From NCBI GenBank assembly GCA_019322815.1, contig JAHWIB010000013.1, positions 1 through 28,771 of the forward strand: a stretch of DNA of 28,771 bases. The letters are read 5' to 3'. The DNA is from Candidatus Woesearchaeota archaeon. Lineage in GTDB: Archaea; Nanobdellota; Nanobdellia; Woesearchaeales; WJKL01. The notes under the pieces were generated by a model. The model was not told the origin of the DNA, searched no databases, and was given only the letters and a program-made list of their open reading frames with translations. Made by a program: the position numbers and the translations under genes. Of the stretch, positions 7,337 through 14,087 are shown in pieces (the first letter of the stretch is position 1; the number at the start of each line of letters is the position of its first letter).

Positions 7337-8094
7337 GCCTACACGTACCAGACGTACTCGAACCAGACATGCTGGAAGTAATTTTCAACAAGATAGGCAA
7401 TCCTAAATATTTTGTAGCTTGCTTATTGGGATTCTTTTGTGGCATGAGGGTTGGAGAAGTTTGCAGACTAAGAAAAGAAGATATCAACCTAAAGAATATG
7501 ACCTTGAAGGTTGTAAAGGGAAAGTTCAAGAAAGACAGGATAATCCCTATCCCTCCACAGCTTAAGGAAATTCTTGAAGCACATTTTGAGCTATATCCTG
7601 AAGAAGTGTATATGTTTCCTTCAAGAAGGCATGCTTCAGACCATGTTTGCACAAGGCAGATGGCTCAATATTTCACTTGGGCTTTGGAGAAGGCAGGATA
7701 CAATTTTGTTGCATATAAGGACAAGGCTGGAAAGCCAAAATACAAATATCATTTCCATACCTTAAGGCACAGCTATGCAACCTATCTCCTAAACCAGAAC
7801 GTCGATATAAGGGACATCCAGGCACTTTTAGGACATGCAAATATAATGGCAACACAGATTTATACCCACGTCAGCTACGAGAGAAAGCAAGATGTTGTCA
7901 ATAGGGTATTCAATACGGAGCCAGAAAAGATGCCTGAAACCTACCAAGTGCAGGAGCAGATAGCACAACAGCCTAAGGTCGAACAGCCAACACAAGTGAA
8001 CATGTTTGCAGCACAAAACATCAATGAAAAAGAAATGATGTTTATGATGATGAAGATGATGGCTGGGATAATGAAGAAGGAAGGTGCACAATAA
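7333..8094 (+). CDS. Tyrosine recombinase/integrase, catalytic domain only
   Basis: 253 residues. All catalytic residues of the family are visible: R39 in GMRVGEV, a beta-hairpin lysine near K62 in VVKGKFKKDR, H142-x2-R145 in HTLRHSYAT, H168 in LLGHANI and the nucleophile Y177 in TQIYTHV. The protein begins about 35 residues before the catalytic arginine, so the N-terminal SAM-like core-binding domain of XerC/XerA-type enzymes is missing. After about residue 190 there is an unusual Gln-rich and then Met-rich tail (EKEMMFMMMKMMAGIMKK). It overlaps the 130-aa gene by 4 bases and is followed by a terminator. It most likely integrates and excises the surrounding element. Confidence 0.92.
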   Translation: MSLHVPDVLEPDMLEVIFNKIGNPKYFVACLLGFFCGMRVGEVCRLRKEDINLKNMTLKVVKGKFKKDRIIPIPPQLKEILEAHFELYPEEVYMFPSRRHASDHVCTRQMAQYFTWALEKAGYNFVAYKDKAGKPKYKYHFHTLRHSYATYLLNQNVDIRDIQALLGHANIMATQIYTHVSYERKQDVVNRVFNTEPEKMPETYQVQEQIAQQPKVEQPTQVNMFAAQNINEKEMMFMMMKMMAGIMKKEGAQ

Positions 8095-8096
8095 AC

Positions 8097-8123
8097 GGCT
8101 CAATTGAGCCTATTTTTTATTTT
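8097..8123 (+). terminator. Hairpin-plus-T-run terminator after the recombinase
   Basis: A perfect palindrome GGCTCAATTGAGCC (8097-8110) is followed by a T-rich run (TATTTTTTATTTT). It lies 3 bases after the recombinase stop. In archaea the T-run is the main signal; the stem may add to it. Confidence 0.7.
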
Positions 8124-8129
8124 ATAGTA

Positions 8130-8432
8130 TTACCAAGGAATCATATGGGGCAACCAGTGAGTATTATTTGCATTGAGTATATTTACTTCTTTAACTACAT
8201 ATTCAGAACCTGTATTTAATACTACTTCAATTTTACGCTGGATATTTAGGTGTCTTGGATGATTTTTATCATGTCCTGTTAGGTCATCCCTAAACAAAGT
8301 TGTGATTATGTATCCATCACCAAAACAACATCCACTGCCATAAATAATAGTAGAACCATTATTCACAACTTCTGGAGATTGGAAACTTTGTTTATATCTT
8401 CCAGCATTCGGCAAACTTGAAATAGTATACAT
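8130..8432 (-). CDS. Unknown 100-aa protein, faint trypsin-like resemblance
   Basis: 100 residues from the ATG at 8432, which lies about 28 bases after a TATA box (CTTATAAA, reverse strand 8457-8464); a longer GTG start at 8450 would fall upstream of the predicted transcript start. The segment YGSGCCFGDGYIITT followed later by VVLNTGSEYVVKEVNILNAN has the rhythm of the first barrel of HtrA/trypsin-like proteases (GSGF...DGYILTNAHV, then VxLxDGxEYxAxVV). The catalytic His position is not conserved and the rest of the protease is absent. It may be a remnant, an inactive barrel or a chance likeness. It lies between the recombinase and two other leftward unknown genes. Confidence 0.5.
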   Translation of the reverse strand: MYTISSLPNAGRYKQSFQSPEVVNNGSTIIYGSGCCFGDGYIITTLFRDDLTGHDKNHPRHLNIQRKIEVVLNTGSEYVVKEVNILNANNTHWLPHMIPW

Positions 8433-8466
8433 AAAACAGAATAATGGCACTTGTTATTTATAAGAT

Positions 8467-9012
8467 TTATGTATGTTTAAAGAAATCCATAACTGCACGA
8501 TAAGCTACATAAGAATCAAATACTTTATTATCTAATTCTTTTAAGGCATTTAGTGACGGATTTGGGAGCCCATTTTCTAGAAGCCTTTCTGAAATGTCAA
8601 TATTAGCAACATTATTCATATCAAAAACCGTTAGTATCCTAAAATATCCCCTGTATATCTTAATGTCTTGACTAAACCTACCCTTAACACTGCATTGATA
8701 TAGATTATATTCCAGATTGAGACCATGATATTCAGAGGAAGTTCTCCTAAAATAAGGAACCATGAAAAACCAATCTTCAACTTTTTTATGACTAATTCCT
8801 CTTTTTCTAAGCTCGTCCATCAGTTCATTTGATAATCCATACTTCATAAGCAGGTCATGAATAGTAACTCCATCAAATTCAGCATCAATTTGCCCCCCTA
8901 CTAATAATTCATGCCTATAAACTCTTCTTTGTAGGGGTGCGTCAAGCACATAAAGTCCCCCCTCAAGCAATAATTCTAAATCAAATCTACTTGAATCCAG
9001 TTGGTTTTGCAT
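8467..9012 (-). CDS. Unknown 181-aa protein
   Basis: 181 residues, soluble, no signal peptide or membrane segment. It starts with a hydrophobic-acidic pattern (LDSSRFDLELLLEGGLYVLD), has a helical centre (LLMKYGLSNELMDELRKRG) and a C-terminal IDISERLLENGLPNPSLNAL. No catalytic motif is seen and I do not recognise the family. A TATA-like AAAATATATAAT on the reverse strand (about 9027-9038) lies some 20 bases before the ATG at 9012, so the mRNA is probably leaderless. It has its own promoter, as does the next small gene, so this block looks like separately transcribed cargo rather than an operon. Confidence 0.65.
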   Translation of the reverse strand: MQNQLDSSRFDLELLLEGGLYVLDAPLQRRVYRHELLVGGQIDAEFDGVTIHDLLMKYGLSNELMDELRKRGISHKKVEDWFFMVPYFRRTSSEYHGLNLEYNLYQCSVKGRFSQDIKIYRGYFRILTVFDMNNVANIDISERLLENGLPNPSLNALKELDNKVFDSYVAYRAVMDFFKHT

Positions 9013-9068
9013 AAGCTTAGAAATGGATTATATATTTTAAATCTTTAGCAAAAAAATAAAAAAATAAA

Positions 9069-9332
9069 CTATTCTTCCTCAAACAAATACACAATCAAAG
9101 GAACTCCTGTCTTTTGTTCTTTTAATTTTTTTATTTCTTCAATTAATGAATCATGAGTTCTGTGAGCTTCAATTCTATATTTGAAGTTGGCCTTCTTATT
9201 CTTAAGTTGAGGGAAATGCTCAAGGAATATGCTATTTAGCCTTATCACGTTCCATGCTCCTGAAGCTTCGTGGTAAGTCATCTTACCTTCAACTTCAAGG
9301 ATTTCGTTCCAAGGAGTTATCATCTTCTTCAT
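9069..9332 (-). CDS. Unknown 87-aa basic protein
   Basis: 87 residues from the ATG at 9332, which has a GGTG about 6 bases upstream; a GTG start at 9359 would add nine residues but has no ribosome-binding site. The sequence is mixed alpha/beta with lysine-rich stretches (FPQLKNKKANFKYRIEAHRT, LIEEIKKLKEQKTG) and ends in the hydrophobic LIVYLFEEE. No known domain recognised; size and charge would suit a small nucleic-acid-binding or regulatory protein but nothing proves it. It is transcribed away from the TFB unit, across a regulatory region with a 19-bp palindrome. Confidence 0.55.
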   Translation of the reverse strand: MKKMITPWNEILEVEGKMTYHEASGAWNVIRLNSIFLEHFPQLKNKKANFKYRIEAHRTHDSLIEEIKKLKEQKTGVPLIVYLFEEE

Positions 9333-9401
9333 GTTTAACACCAATACATTATAAGTCACGATTTAATTTATCTTGTTAGGACAAAGAATTGTCTGCAAAA
9401 T

Positions 9402-9420
9402 TGTGACAGAATCTGTCACA
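9402..9420. repeat. 19-bp palindrome TGTGACAG-AAT-CTGTCACA
   Basis: Perfect 8-base arms around a 3-base centre, lying between the divergent 87-aa gene and the TFB unit and about 35 bases upstream of a TATA box. It is not followed by a T-run, so it is a better operator candidate than a terminator. It differs from the TTCNGAA operator. Confidence 0.6.
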
Positions 9421-9494
9421 CTCTCGGAGAATTTCCGAATAAGACAGCATACATTTATAAATAATGATAACTTACTATACTATGGGGAAAACAA

Positions 9495-9572
9495 ATGACA
9501 CTAACAAATAAGCACAAATTCTATGTAATCAACATAGATGACAGGATGTTCCCCGAGTCATTAAGAAAATAA
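9495..9572 (+). CDS. Possible 25-aa peptide, uncertain
   Basis: ATG to TAA encodes 25 residues including KFYVINIDDRMF. GGGG at 9484-9487 lies 7 bases upstream. The TATA box at 9454-9461 would start transcription near 9482, where an overlapping ATG opens a 9-codon frame. It could be a leader peptide for the TFB unit or simply chance; only position supports it. Confidence 0.22.
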   Translation: MTLTNKHKFYVINIDDRMFPESLRK

Positions 9573-9688
9573 ATCTTACGACTTCATAATAACTGTCATC
9601 GAACATTTTATACCGACTACTAAAAACTATCTTTTATTTTTACTCGAGGTGAGAATGTTAAACCAAACAAAAGACCGGACGTGGTACT

Positions 9689-9982
9689 ATGGTAATAAAG
9701 CCGATACCCACACTAAGAAAAGTGATAATTGTAGGAGGAAGGGTCTTTTGGAGCGACAGCAGGCAGAGGATAGACCTGAAGAAGCCAGTGAGGGACTTGC
9801 TGGAGAAGAACAACCAAGTGGGCTATGTCATGGAAATTTGCATGTGCAAGGCCAGAGTGTTCGAGAGAGCAAGAGAACTCATGCAAGATGGAGTAATGCC
9901 TATCCTGCTGTACTTCACAAAAGAAGAGCACTCCAAGAATTTACTAGGGGGCTCTCTACTCGAGGAGGAAATGGAACAATGA
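9689..9982 (+). CDS. 97-aa protein translationally coupled to TFB
   Basis: 97 residues, no recognised domain. The frame looks like a real protein: a hydrophobic strand after the start (LRKVIIVGGRVFW), an amphipathic centre (VRDLLEKNNQVGYVMEICMC) and an acidic C-terminus. Its stop overlaps the TFB start by 4 bases (ATGA), implying coupled translation. The start is unsettled: the ATG at 9689 has no good ribosome-binding site, while the strong GAGGTGA and ATG at 9655 are in a different frame, the TFB frame, which stays open all the way through. Either a frameshift joins the two or the 9655 start makes an N-terminally extended TFB. Confidence 0.6.
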   Translation: MVIKPIPTLRKVIIVGGRVFWSDSRQRIDLKKPVRDLLEKNNQVGYVMEICMCKARVFERARELMQDGVMPILLYFTKEEHSKNLLGGSLLEEEMEQ

Positions 9983-10770
9983 AATGCCCTGAATGTGGAA
10001 GCATACAGCTAAGATGGAACTACGAAAAGGGAGAAAGCTATTGTCACGAATGTGGTTTGATAGTTGAAGACCATCTCCCTGAAAGGTTTAGTATTTTACC
10101 AGAAGGTAAGGTAGCTCATGCTCCAGGAAGCATTAAAGCTGGAAGTCATCTGCCAGATGGAAAGTTTGTCAAGGCAGCTTGGGTTTTCAAGACTAGGGAA
10201 AAGAATGTTATGCAGGCAAAGAAAAAGATAGAGTTTGTTACATCAAAACTTCATTTTCCATCTCAAATTGGAAAGGATGCTGGAACTTTATACCATGATG
10301 CAGTTTACAAGGACCTCAATATAGGTAGGGATAACTCCAGTCTTATTTATGCGTGTATTTACGCTGCTTGCAGGCAACATCAAAGACCAACAACATGTAA
10401 GGAGCTACTGGAATATGCTAGTAAGACAACCACAAAAGAACTGCTGAGTTCATTCAGGCTATTGAAAGACCAACTGGAGATTAATCTTCCATTGTTTGAC
10501 CCTGTGGACTATGTTTACAAGTACACAGCAGAGCTTGACCTAAGCCCAAAGACAACTACAAAGATAATCCAGCTAGTTGAAAGAATAAAGAAAACAAACC
10601 TCTTTGAAGGAAGGCACCCAGAGTCTGTTGTAGCTGCTGCTATTTACCTAGGTTGCAAGCTAAACAAAGAACCAAAAAGCCAAAGAGCAATCTCAGCAGT
10701 AGTTGGAGTTATAGAAATAACAATCAGAAAAAGATTTAGAGAGATAGAAGAAAGACTAAGCCTGAGCTAA
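9979..10770 (+). CDS. tfb: Transcription initiation factor B encoded on the element
   Basis: 263 residues; chromosomal TFBs are about 300. TFB binds TATA-bound TBP and the BRE, and recruits RNA polymerase. An N-terminal zinc ribbon is visible (CPECGS at C3-C6, then YCHECG), then a short linker, then two cyclin-like repeats: the first contains SSLIYACIYAACRQHQRPTT, the second ESVVAAAIYLGCKLNKEPKS followed by a C-terminal helix-turn-helix (QRAISAVVGVIEITIRKRFR). The ATG at 9979 overlaps the 97-aa gene by 4 bases, with GAGGAGG about 11 bases upstream. An upstream ATG at 9655 would add 108 residues of poor protein character. A TFB beside a recombinase and conjugation operon suggests that the element can redirect promoter choice. 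Confidence 0.9.
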   Translation: MKCPECGSIQLRWNYEKGESYCHECGLIVEDHLPERFSILPEGKVAHAPGSIKAGSHLPDGKFVKAAWVFKTREKNVMQAKKKIEFVTSKLHFPSQIGKDAGTLYHDAVYKDLNIGRDNSSLIYACIYAACRQHQRPTTCKELLEYASKTTTKELLSSFRLLKDQLEINLPLFDPVDYVYKYTAELDLSPKTTTKIIQLVERIKKTNLFEGRHPESVVAAAIYLGCKLNKEPKSQRAISAVVGVIEITIRKRFREIEERLSLS

Positions 10771-10771
10771 T

Positions 10772-11443
10772 TTATTTTGTTTCACAATTACAGTTATCTA
10801 CCCACTTACAGTAATCGCAATCTTCACTAGCTTTAGGTATGTCTCCTTTTAGAGTTTCTAAAGCATTTTTAAATATATTCTCAGCATTCTTAATATCAAT
10901 TTTCATTTTAACAAGGTCTGTATTGAATACTACTGAACCATCATCATTAACTTTTGATGGATGATAGAAGATTAAATAAGCATAATCTTCTGTTTTATAA
11001 CTATTCTTTCTTAAAAGAAAGTTGTAAATATCAAGTTGATTCTGGTAATGTTCAGCAGTATCTTCTTTTAACGGATATCCTCTTGTTTTATAATCTAGAA
11101 CTATGAGTTTATTTCCTTTTTTAAGAATATTATCTACTGCACCCCTAAATAAATTCCCTTCTTTATCAGTCCATTGAATCCCTTTAAAATTGCTTCGCCA
11201 TATTTTAAGAAGTTCAGCATCATCAAATAGTTTAATATCTCCATTAAGTTTTTCAAGTTCTGGGGGAAGTTCGCCTATTTCCATAAATTTATCAAAATGT
11301 TTTTTCAAGATGCCATCCATTCCACTGGGGAGACTAGGAAATATTCCTGCTGGCCTTTTAATGTTTTTATTGAAAGCAAGCCAGAAACATCTAGGACATT
11401 CTTTCAACAATGACAGACTTGAAGGGGAAAATTTGTAAGGCAT
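10772..11443 (-). CDS. Cas4/RecB-like PD-(D/E)XK nuclease with predicted iron-sulfur cluster
   Basis: 223 residues. The nuclease core is visible: H49 in the first helix, GAVD with D104, LDYKTR with D117-x-K119, and QLDIYNF with Q136, the RecB/Cas4 pattern. Cysteines sit where Cas4-type Fe-S nucleases have them: C16 and C19 near the N-terminus, C209, C212, C218 and C220 at the C-terminus. No adjacent cas genes or CRISPR array exist. Its ATG overlaps the HsdM stop by one base, so it is the last gene of the type I restriction operon. It probably degrades DNA ends made by HsdR or acts as an accessory defence nuclease; this role is inferred from position. Confidence 0.8.
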   Translation of the reverse strand: MPYKFSPSSLSLLKECPRCFWLAFNKNIKRPAGIFPSLPSGMDGILKKHFDKFMEIGELPPELEKLNGDIKLFDDAELLKIWRSNFKGIQWTDKEGNLFRGAVDNILKKGNKLIVLDYKTRGYPLKEDTAEHYQNQLDIYNFLLRKNSYKTEDYAYLIFYHPSKVNDDGSVVFNTDLVKMKIDIKNAENIFKNALETLKGDIPKASEDCDYCKWVDNCNCETK

Positions 11444-12924
11444 TATTCTTGACCTCTCAAGTCTGTTGAGATTTCTTTAAGTTGTTCAAGAGCATTTTCT
11501 AAATCTTCAACAAGCTCATTTGCAATAACATCAGGCTTAGGAAGATTGTCTAAGTCATCAAGACTTTCATCCTTTATCCAGAATATATCAAGATTTGTTT
11601 TATCTCTTTTCAGAATATCTTCATAATCAAAGCATCTCCATCTTCCATCTGGAGTTTTCTCTGAATAAGTTTCTTTCCTTTTGTTAATATTATCAGGATT
11701 GTAACATTTGATAAATTCATTTAAGTCATCAAACTTCATTTGGTGCTCTTTCAGTGTAAAGTGCATATTTGTTCGAAGGTCATATATCCAAATCTTTGAT
11801 GTTTGAGGCTTATCCGATGCTGCTTTCTTTTCAAAGAATAACACATTTGCTTTTACTCCTTGAGCATAGAACAGTCCAGTTGGAAGCCTTAATATTGTGT
11901 GGAGATTACAGGTTTGCATTAATTTCTTTCTAACTGTTTCACCTGCACCTCCTTCGAATAATATATTATCTGGAAGGACTATCGCTGATTTTCCATTAAT
12001 CTTTAAGATACTTCTTACGTGCTGTAGAAAATTTAATTGTTTGTTGCTTGTCTTAGCCCAAAAATCATCCCTTACCACAGTTAAGTCTTGTTTTGCTGTT
12101 TTTCCTTCTTCAGTTACTATTGTTTCTGAAGATTTTTTACCAAAAGGAGGATTTGTCAAAACCATCTCATAAATTGCACCTGGATTGTTCTTCAACGAAT
12201 CATCAGGGCTTATTGGATTTGTCAATCCATTAACTCCATGTAGATAAAGGTTCATTACACACAACCTTGCAGCCATTGGAACAATCTCATTTCCAGTAAA
12301 TGTTTCATGTTTTAGTTTATGTTTTTCATCTCTATCAAGCTTGTAATTCTTTGCAATATAATTGTAAGCAGATAGTAAAAATCCTCCAGTGCCACAAGCA
12401 GGGTCATGAATTTTCATCCCCGGTTCGGGTTTCATAACTTCAACCATTGCGTTGATTAATGGTCTTGGTGTAAAATACTGACCTGCTCCGCTTTTAACAT
12501 CAGCTGCATTCTTTTCTAATAGGCCTTCATAAGCATCTCCTTTTACATCAGCTTCTAAAGAAAGCCAGGACTCTTTGTCAATCAGTTCTACAATTAATTT
12601 TCTTAGTTTTGCAGGGTCTTGAATCCTATTTTGTGCTTTTCTAAATATTACCCCAATTATTCCTTCTTCTGCTCCAAGATTATTTAGTGTTTCAATATAA
12701 TGAGCTTCTAAATCAGCTCCATCTTTAGATTTAAGGTTTTCCCAGTTATACTTTTTAGGAATGTCTGATTTCTTATTAAACGGAGGCTTTGTTCTTTCAT
12801 CATCCATTTTTAAGAATAAAAGGAAAGTTAATTGTTCAACATAGTCTCCATAAGATAGACCATCATCCCTTAATATATCGCAGTAATTCCATAGTTTTTG
12901 TACAAGTTGTTTTGGGTCTGTCAT
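11443..12924 (-). CDS. hsdM: Type I restriction-modification DNA methyltransferase subunit
   Basis: 493 residues. An N-terminal helical HsdM domain (residues about 5-140) precedes the N6-adenine methyltransferase core: SAM motif I DPACGTGGFLLSAY at 174-187 and catalytic motif IV NPPFGKK at 258-264. SGAGQYFTPRPLINAMV just before motif I is typical of HsdM. It forms the M2S modification enzyme with HsdS, and the R2M2S2 restriction complex with HsdR. AAGGTGA precedes the ATG at 12924. The HsdS stop is 2 bases upstream; the nuclease gene overlaps its 3' end by one base. All key residues are present, so it should be active. Confidence 0.95.
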   Translation of the reverse strand: MTDPKQLVQKLWNYCDILRDDGLSYGDYVEQLTFLLFLKMDDERTKPPFNKKSDIPKKYNWENLKSKDGADLEAHYIETLNNLGAEEGIIGVIFRKAQNRIQDPAKLRKLIVELIDKESWLSLEADVKGDAYEGLLEKNAADVKSGAGQYFTPRPLINAMVEVMKPEPGMKIHDPACGTGGFLLSAYNYIAKNYKLDRDEKHKLKHETFTGNEIVPMAARLCVMNLYLHGVNGLTNPISPDDSLKNNPGAIYEMVLTNPPFGKKSSETIVTEEGKTAKQDLTVVRDDFWAKTSNKQLNFLQHVRSILKINGKSAIVLPDNILFEGGAGETVRKKLMQTCNLHTILRLPTGLFYAQGVKANVLFFEKKAASDKPQTSKIWIYDLRTNMHFTLKEHQMKFDDLNEFIKCYNPDNINKRKETYSEKTPDGRWRCFDYEDILKRDKTNLDIFWIKDESLDDLDNLPKPDVIANELVEDLENALEQLKEISTDLRGQE

Positions 12925-12926
12925 GA

Positions 12927-14087
12927 TTATTCACCTTTGATTAGTTTTCCTTCAAACGCAGCTTTAAGTATTGACTTTCTAAGTTGCTCTGATTTATTTA
13001 ATGAATTCTCGATTGTCTCTTCTAACTTTTCTATTACAGAAAAGCGTGATTCAATTTCTTTAAATAATATATCCCTATCCTCTTTTTTATCAGGTATTTT
13101 TATTGGTAATCCATATAATTTAGGTTTTGTAATTGCTCTGAAAGTAGTACCTGTCCCTCTTTTTCCTAATTCAGTTTCATGTATTTTTAATAGGTAATAA
13201 ATCAGTTTGGAATTTGTTTTCTCATTTGGTTTAATTGCTGCAAGCCCTCTTCCTACTCCACATTTACAAGGAGCCAAATTTACTGGACCTATAGGCGCCC
13301 TTACAGACAATAACACATCATCTTTTTCAGCGATTTTTGTTACTTTTCTTGACCATTGTTGAACTTTTGCATATAACTTTGTAAATTCTTTTTTACCTTG
13401 AAAAAAAGGCAATCCTTCTTTATTTGTATTATAATGTGATGATTCGGGAGATTGACCCATTATAATTTCAAACTCTTCTGCAAGAGTAGTTGAAATAATA
13501 TCTCCAGTTAATTTAATTAATTTTCCCTCGAAAGCAGCTTTCAATACGCTCTTCCCATATATTCCCAGTTTCTTTTTAATATCTTTAAAAGTATTTATGG
13601 AATCATCAAGACGTGTTAATTGTTTTTCAATTTCATCAACGATTTGTTGTTGTACTTCTTTGCTTATTTTTCCATCAAGATATGGGAAGACAAAAGGGAG
13701 ATGTTGATATTTTGAGAGATAATACCTTTTATGGCTGGATGTATTAATATCAATAGTCTGCATTTGATAAAAAACATATTTCAGATTAATGTCAGAAGAC
13801 TTTTCTTTAAGAATTTTCATAGCACTTGATTTTACTTTAAAATCAAAATTAACAAATTTTGTTGCAGTTGTAAAATCATCAAAGATAATAACTGGGATAT
13901 TAGTAAATATGCCTTCTTTCTCATCTGTATACCCCTTAATGAAAGATTTTCCGGGCGTTAACACTGGAGTTTTTCCAGATTTCTTGATTTCTGTTGTTAC
14001 TATATATGGAGTTGGTTGTTCATATTCAAGTACTTCTATTAAAGGTACTTTGTTCCATTGAATTAATGATAATTTCATACTATGCAC
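12927..14087 (-). CDS. hsdS: Type I restriction-modification specificity subunit
   Basis: 386 residues from the GTG at 14087; an ATG at 14078 gives 383 and is equally possible. The GTG has GGAG 4 bases upstream and overlaps the HsdR stop. There are two target recognition domains, about residues 5-135 and 185-330, each followed by a conserved helical repeat ending in almost the same sequence (KSVLKAAFEGKLIK in the middle, KSILKAAFEGKLIK at the C-terminus). This internal duplication is the standard HsdS layout and implies a bipartite recognition sequence. The domains do not resemble each other, so the two half-sites should differ. Recognition sequence cannot be read from here. Confidence 0.93.
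   Translation of the reverse strand: MHSMKLSLIQWNKVPLIEVLEYEQPTPYIVTTEIKKSGKTPVLTPGKSFIKGYTDEKEGIFTNIPVIIFDDFTTATKFVNFDFKVKSSAMKILKEKSSDINLKYVFYQMQTIDINTSSHKRYYLSKYQHLPFVFPYLDGKISKEVQQQIVDEIEKQLTRLDDSINTFKDIKKKLGIYGKSVLKAAFEGKLIKLTGDIISTTLAEEFEIIMGQSPESSHYNTNKEGLPFFQGKKEFTKLYAKVQQWSRKVTKIAEKDDVLLSVRAPIGPVNLAPCKCGVGRGLAAIKPNEKTNSKLIYYLLKIHETELGKRGTGTTFRAITKPKLYGLPIKIPDKKEDRDILFKEIESRFSVIEKLEETIENSLNKSEQLRKSILKAAFEGKLIKGE

Larger units (their letters stand above)
9333..9654. promoter_or_regulatory. Divergent regulatory region upstream of the TFB unit
   Basis: This stretch of about 320 bases has no convincing long gene. It holds a 19-bp palindrome (9402-9420), a TTCCGAA half-site at 9433-9439 resembling the element operator, a strong TATA box TTTATAAA (9454-9461) exactly 25 bases before an ATG at 9482, a possible 25-codon ORF, a second TATA box TTTTATAC (9606-9613) and a strong ribosome-binding site GAGGTGA (9646-9652) two bases before an ATG at 9655. 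The half-site-to-TATA distance is within one base of that at the other two element promoters. Confidence 0.5.

Noticed and set aside
7125..7652. Long leftward frame opposite the recombinase unit
   Set aside because: It is a shadow of two real genes; its translation is rich in Ser/Cys/Leu as expected of an antisense frame.
9649..9978. N-terminal extension of TFB
   Set aside because: The frame is open and has a good ribosome-binding site, but the translation is unlike any TFB N-terminus, while the zinc ribbon starts right at 9979. Kept only as a finding about overlapping frames.
10772..11443. CRISPR-associated Cas4
   Set aside because: The fold and cysteines resemble Cas4, but there is no CRISPR array or other cas gene; coupling to hsdM points to a restriction-associated nuclease.
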